Assembly (NCBI GenBank): GCA_041859945.1
Contig: JBFLGC010000008.1
Coordinates: 3,410-67,409 of the forward strand
Direction: 5' to 3'
From: Tetragenococcus sp041859945
GTDB lineage: Bacteria > Bacillota > Bacilli > Lactobacillales > Enterococcaceae
Length of the DNA stretch: 64,000 nucleotides
Shown piece after piece: positions 61,914 through 64,000 of this stretch (position 1 is its first letter; each line of letters begins with the position of its first letter). Below the pieces are notes generated by a model that saw nothing but the letters and a program-made list of their open reading frames with translations, made no database searches and had not been told where the DNA came from. The position numbers and the translations under genes are program-made.

Positions 61914-62447
61914 CGATGCCAAAGATGGCTCAAATCGATCACTCGCTGAAGCTGCTACAGAAGAAGGCCGAAAAATAATTCAAACTCTTTAAAACTTGTA
62001 TTCCAGCGTACAAACAATGCAGCGATTCAATTATGATTTTAGCTCCTACTATTTTTAGTGGGAGCTATTTGTATTCCAAGTTGACACCCTTACCTTCATT
62101 ACTACATCCAACAAAATTGACAACATATGCGATATATCCCTTTGAAAATTTCCAAATGATAGGAAAGTTGTTTCCGAAATTTCATAATAAATTTGTGAAT
62201 ATCAGAGCTCAAATTCGGTATCCGCAAAAAAATAATTAGATACTAAACTGGAGTCCTGATATCCGCAAAAACAAACACGAGCAAAAAGAAGCCTAACTTG
62301 TGGTATTGCTACTCTCTATGATATACGTAAAGATAAAACACTGCATCTTCCCCATTTCATCCTTTTATTATAACGGAAGACAGTCTTGCTAAGTTTGATA
62401 AACTAAGCTTGGACCGCTGCTCAAAAGAAATACCTTTTTAACCGTTC
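61914..62447. other. Intergenic region between the NERD-like gene and sagA
   Basis: About 530 bp. Just after the stop, 61917-61994 can read DAKDGSNRSLAEAATEEGRK then a stop, a possible gene scrap. A hairpin (AGCTCCTACT / AGTGGGAGCT, 62039-62071) may end the NERD-like transcript. The rest holds only chance frames. Confidence 0.4.
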
Positions 62448-62476
62448 AAAAAAAGCTGACGATTTCTCGTCAGCTT
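62448..62476 (-). terminator. Terminator after sagA
   Basis: AAGCTGACGA / TCGTCAGCTT stem with TTTTTG on the minus strand. Confidence 0.93.
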
Positions 62477-62495
62477 CAGCTTTACTAATTTTTAA

Positions 62496-63788
62496 TTACA
62501 TACGAACGGCAAAATCTGGTGCCCAGTAAGAAACAGATGAAGTCGTCACGCTTTGTCCTAGTTGAGGAGCATGAATGTACTGCCCGCCACCAAGAGCTAG
62601 AGCCACATGAGAAGAAGCTCTTCTTGATCCCCAGAAATAAAGATCACCGGCTTGCGCTTGACTTACTGGAATAACCGTACCAGCACTTTCTTGTGGCACT
62701 GTCCAACCACCAATTTCGCGACCAGTTGCTTGTTTGTAGACGTACCATACAAAACCTGAACAGTCAAAGCCACTTGGAGATTTGCCTCCCCACACATAAG
62801 GGACGCCGATATATTGCATGGCGACATCAACCACTGAGCCACCGGTTACTGAAGGTGTCGTATCCACTACTGCTGACCCTGAATCGCCACCAGTAGTTGT
62901 ATTGCCACCAGTATTAGTAGTTGTACCACCATTTGTAGCATTACCAGTACTTGCAGTTCCACCAGTATTTGGTACAGTATTAGTAGTCGTTGGTGTATTG
63001 CTTTGATTTTGTGTGGTTACTGGTGTTTCTTCGACCACTTCTGTTGCTTCGGCAGCTGCCTTGCGAGCTTCTTCAGCTAAGCGTTCTTGTTCAGCAACGC
63101 GCGCTGCTTCTGCTTCGGCTGCTTTCTTTTGTTCTTGGATGGCTGATTTTTCGCTTTCTTTGGTAGCTTGTTGTGCTGCTAAATCAGCTTTTTTCACGTC
63201 AAGATCGGCTTGGCTTGCCATCAAAACACCTTTTTGGCTTTCAAGTTCCGCTTGATTTTCTTGGATTTTTTCTTGTTTTGCTTTTAAATCCGCCTGTTTG
63301 TCTTCCACGGCTTGTTTATCTGTTTTTTGTTGTTCCACTAAATCGTTGTTGGCGCCAACGATAGTGTTCATCGCTTGCACGCGGCCGATGGCATTGGAAA
63401 GAGAGTCAGCATTCAAAATGGCACTCACGATACTGGTATCTGTTCCATTCAATTGAACGTCACGCGCTTGTTCCCGAATTCGGTCTTCACGTTGTTCGAT
63501 CCGTACTTGTAAGTCTTCGATTTGTTGTTGCAATTCTTCCGTTTGCTTGGAAAGCTTAGCTTGTTGGTCCAATAAGTCTTGTGCTTTATCGTTGATATCT
63601 GCAACTTTTCCTTCTAAAGTATCGATTTCTGCTTGAAGGCTTGCTTGTTGGTTTTGCAATTGATCGATTTCACTACTCTTATTTTCAATTTGTTGGTCGT
63701 AATCATCTGCTAAGGCAACACTTGGAGTGATAGCTGGCGTAAGTACCAATGAACAGGTCAATATAGCTGTAAATAATCGCTTCTTCAC
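62496..63788 (-). CDS. sagA: Secreted peptidoglycan hydrolase SagA (NlpC/P60)
   Basis: A 430-residue secreted enzyme that cuts stem peptides of peptidoglycan and releases muropeptides. Signal peptide cleaved after SVALA (about 27). A long coiled coil (30-250) rich in Q and E follows, then a T/G/N-rich linker (265-325) and the NlpC/P60 domain (332-430) with catalytic C343 (SGFDCSGF), H394 (SSHVALAL) and H406 (YIHAPQ). An extended -10 TGTTACAAT lies at 63864-63872. The linker is low-complexity and may vary in length between strains. Confidence 0.96.
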   Translation of the reverse strand: MKKRLFTAILTCSLVLTPAITPSVALADDYDQQIENKSSEIDQLQNQQASLQAEIDTLEGKVADINDKAQDLLDQQAKLSKQTEELQQQIEDLQVRIEQREDRIREQARDVQLNGTDTSIVSAILNADSLSNAIGRVQAMNTIVGANNDLVEQQKTDKQAVEDKQADLKAKQEKIQENQAELESQKGVLMASQADLDVKKADLAAQQATKESEKSAIQEQKKAAEAEAARVAEQERLAEEARKAAAEATEVVEETPVTTQNQSNTPTTTNTVPNTGGTASTGNATNGGTTTNTGGNTTTGGDSGSAVVDTTPSVTGGSVVDVAMQYIGVPYVWGGKSPSGFDCSGFVWYVYKQATGREIGGWTVPQESAGTVIPVSQAQAGDLYFWGSRRASSHVALALGGGQYIHAPQLGQSVTTSSVSYWAPDFAVRM

Positions 63789-63925
63789 TTTTCTTCCTCC
63801 GACTGTCTTTTTTTAAATTTACTTTAGGTCAATTAAATTTTCATTAATTTTAATCACAAAAAGATTGTAACATAGCTAGATGTCAATTCGATAAAAGTTA
63901 TATTACAAAAACATTTCATTTTGCA

Positions 63926-64000
63926 ATCGAGTAGAGGGAAAAGTTAATAACTTTTCGCCCCTCTCACACCACCACACGTACGGTTCCGTATGTGGCGGTT
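63926..64000 (-). mobile_element. 3' end of a group II intron (domains V and VI)
   Basis: On the minus strand ACCGCCACATACGGAACCG and TACGTGTGGTGGTGTGAGAG form a domain V-like hairpin with a C-G-C triad. A domain VI-like stem (AAAAGTTATTAACTTTTC) with a bulged-A candidate follows, and the end CTCTACTCGAT. The body and any reverse-transcriptase gene lie beyond the right edge. It ends 138 bp upstream of the sagA start codon. Confidence 0.75.

Noticed and set aside
62033..62239. A 68-residue frame after the NERD-like gene
   Set aside because: No ribosome site, low-complexity hydrophobic start and overlap with a hairpin; regarded as chance.
62900..63010. Short repeats in the sagA linker resembling a CRISPR or VNTR
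   Set aside because: They are in-frame Thr/Gly/Asn codons of a low-complexity linker, with no spacers.
63864..63886. TTGACA paired with TACAAT as the sagA promoter
   Set aside because: The spacing is only 11 bp. The extended -10 alone is retained as the more credible element.

Overview
The window looks like a stretch of Enterococcus chromosome (low-GC Lactobacillales). The best lineage markers are a SagA-type secreted NlpC/P60 hydrolase, the priA-fmt-rsmB, glmU-prs and rplM-rpsI gene orders, and Firmicutes-type regulation (T-box, TPP riboswitches, Fur boxes, strong AGGAGG ribosome sites, some TTG starts). The species cannot be fixed from sequence alone. No tRNA, rRNA, CRISPR array or complete insertion sequence was seen.

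Layout. 1-6.8 kb: minus-strand housekeeping genes (partial rsmB, fmt, priA, rpoZ, gmk, a YdbC-like protein, sortase A). 7-9.5 kb: an unknown gene, then two tandem thiT thiamine ECF genes, each with its own TPP riboswitch. 9.5-10.6 kb: a PadR/DUF2812 pair. 10.7-15 kb: a methionine-type T-box ahead of a SAM-cleaving enzyme and a complete ECF transporter. 15-24 kb: prs, a peptidase and an esterase, glmU, ndk, purR, a Zn/Mn ABC transporter and ispE. 24-31.5 kb: a YqeK-like HD protein and the trehalose locus (treP divergent from trePP-pgmB-treR). 31.5-36.9 kb: VanZ/RDD membrane protein with an XRE regulator, rny, an Mga-like regulator. 36.9-41.1 kb: xylAB divergent from xylR. 41-43 kb: TraX-like, MazG-like and a Cys phosphatase. 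43-47.2 kb: a Fur-controlled siderophore uptake system. 47-57 kb: mixed single genes including queH, pip and dus, plus a type I toxin-antitoxin module at about 51.9-52.25 kb. 57-64 kb: gene remnants, rpsI/rplM, dps, a competence prepilin peptidase with a NERD-like gene, sagA, and the 3' end of a group II intron running off the right edge.

How the genes work together. Trehalose enters as trehalose-6-P through TreP, TrePP phosphorolyses it, and beta-phosphoglucomutase (PgmB) recovers the beta-glucose-1-P, under TreR control. The T-box operon joins a SAM-cleaving enzyme to an ECF importer, which suggests methionine or SAM-related salvage. xylABR handles xylose. The siderophore ABC genes and the lipoprotein are divergent, and each promoter carries a Fur-like box.

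Most notable observations: (1) pgmB contains an in-frame, GC-rich patch of about 195 bp that reads like alphaproteobacterial HflK; (2) a compact Hol-Tox/TxpA-like toxin of 27 residues with a convergent antisense RNA; (3) tandem thiT-riboswitch units; (4) a group II intron end next to sagA; (5) an 18-bp motif shared, with one mismatch, by the promoters of the prepilin peptidase gene and a NERD-like gene. All family assignments were made by eye, without database searches.
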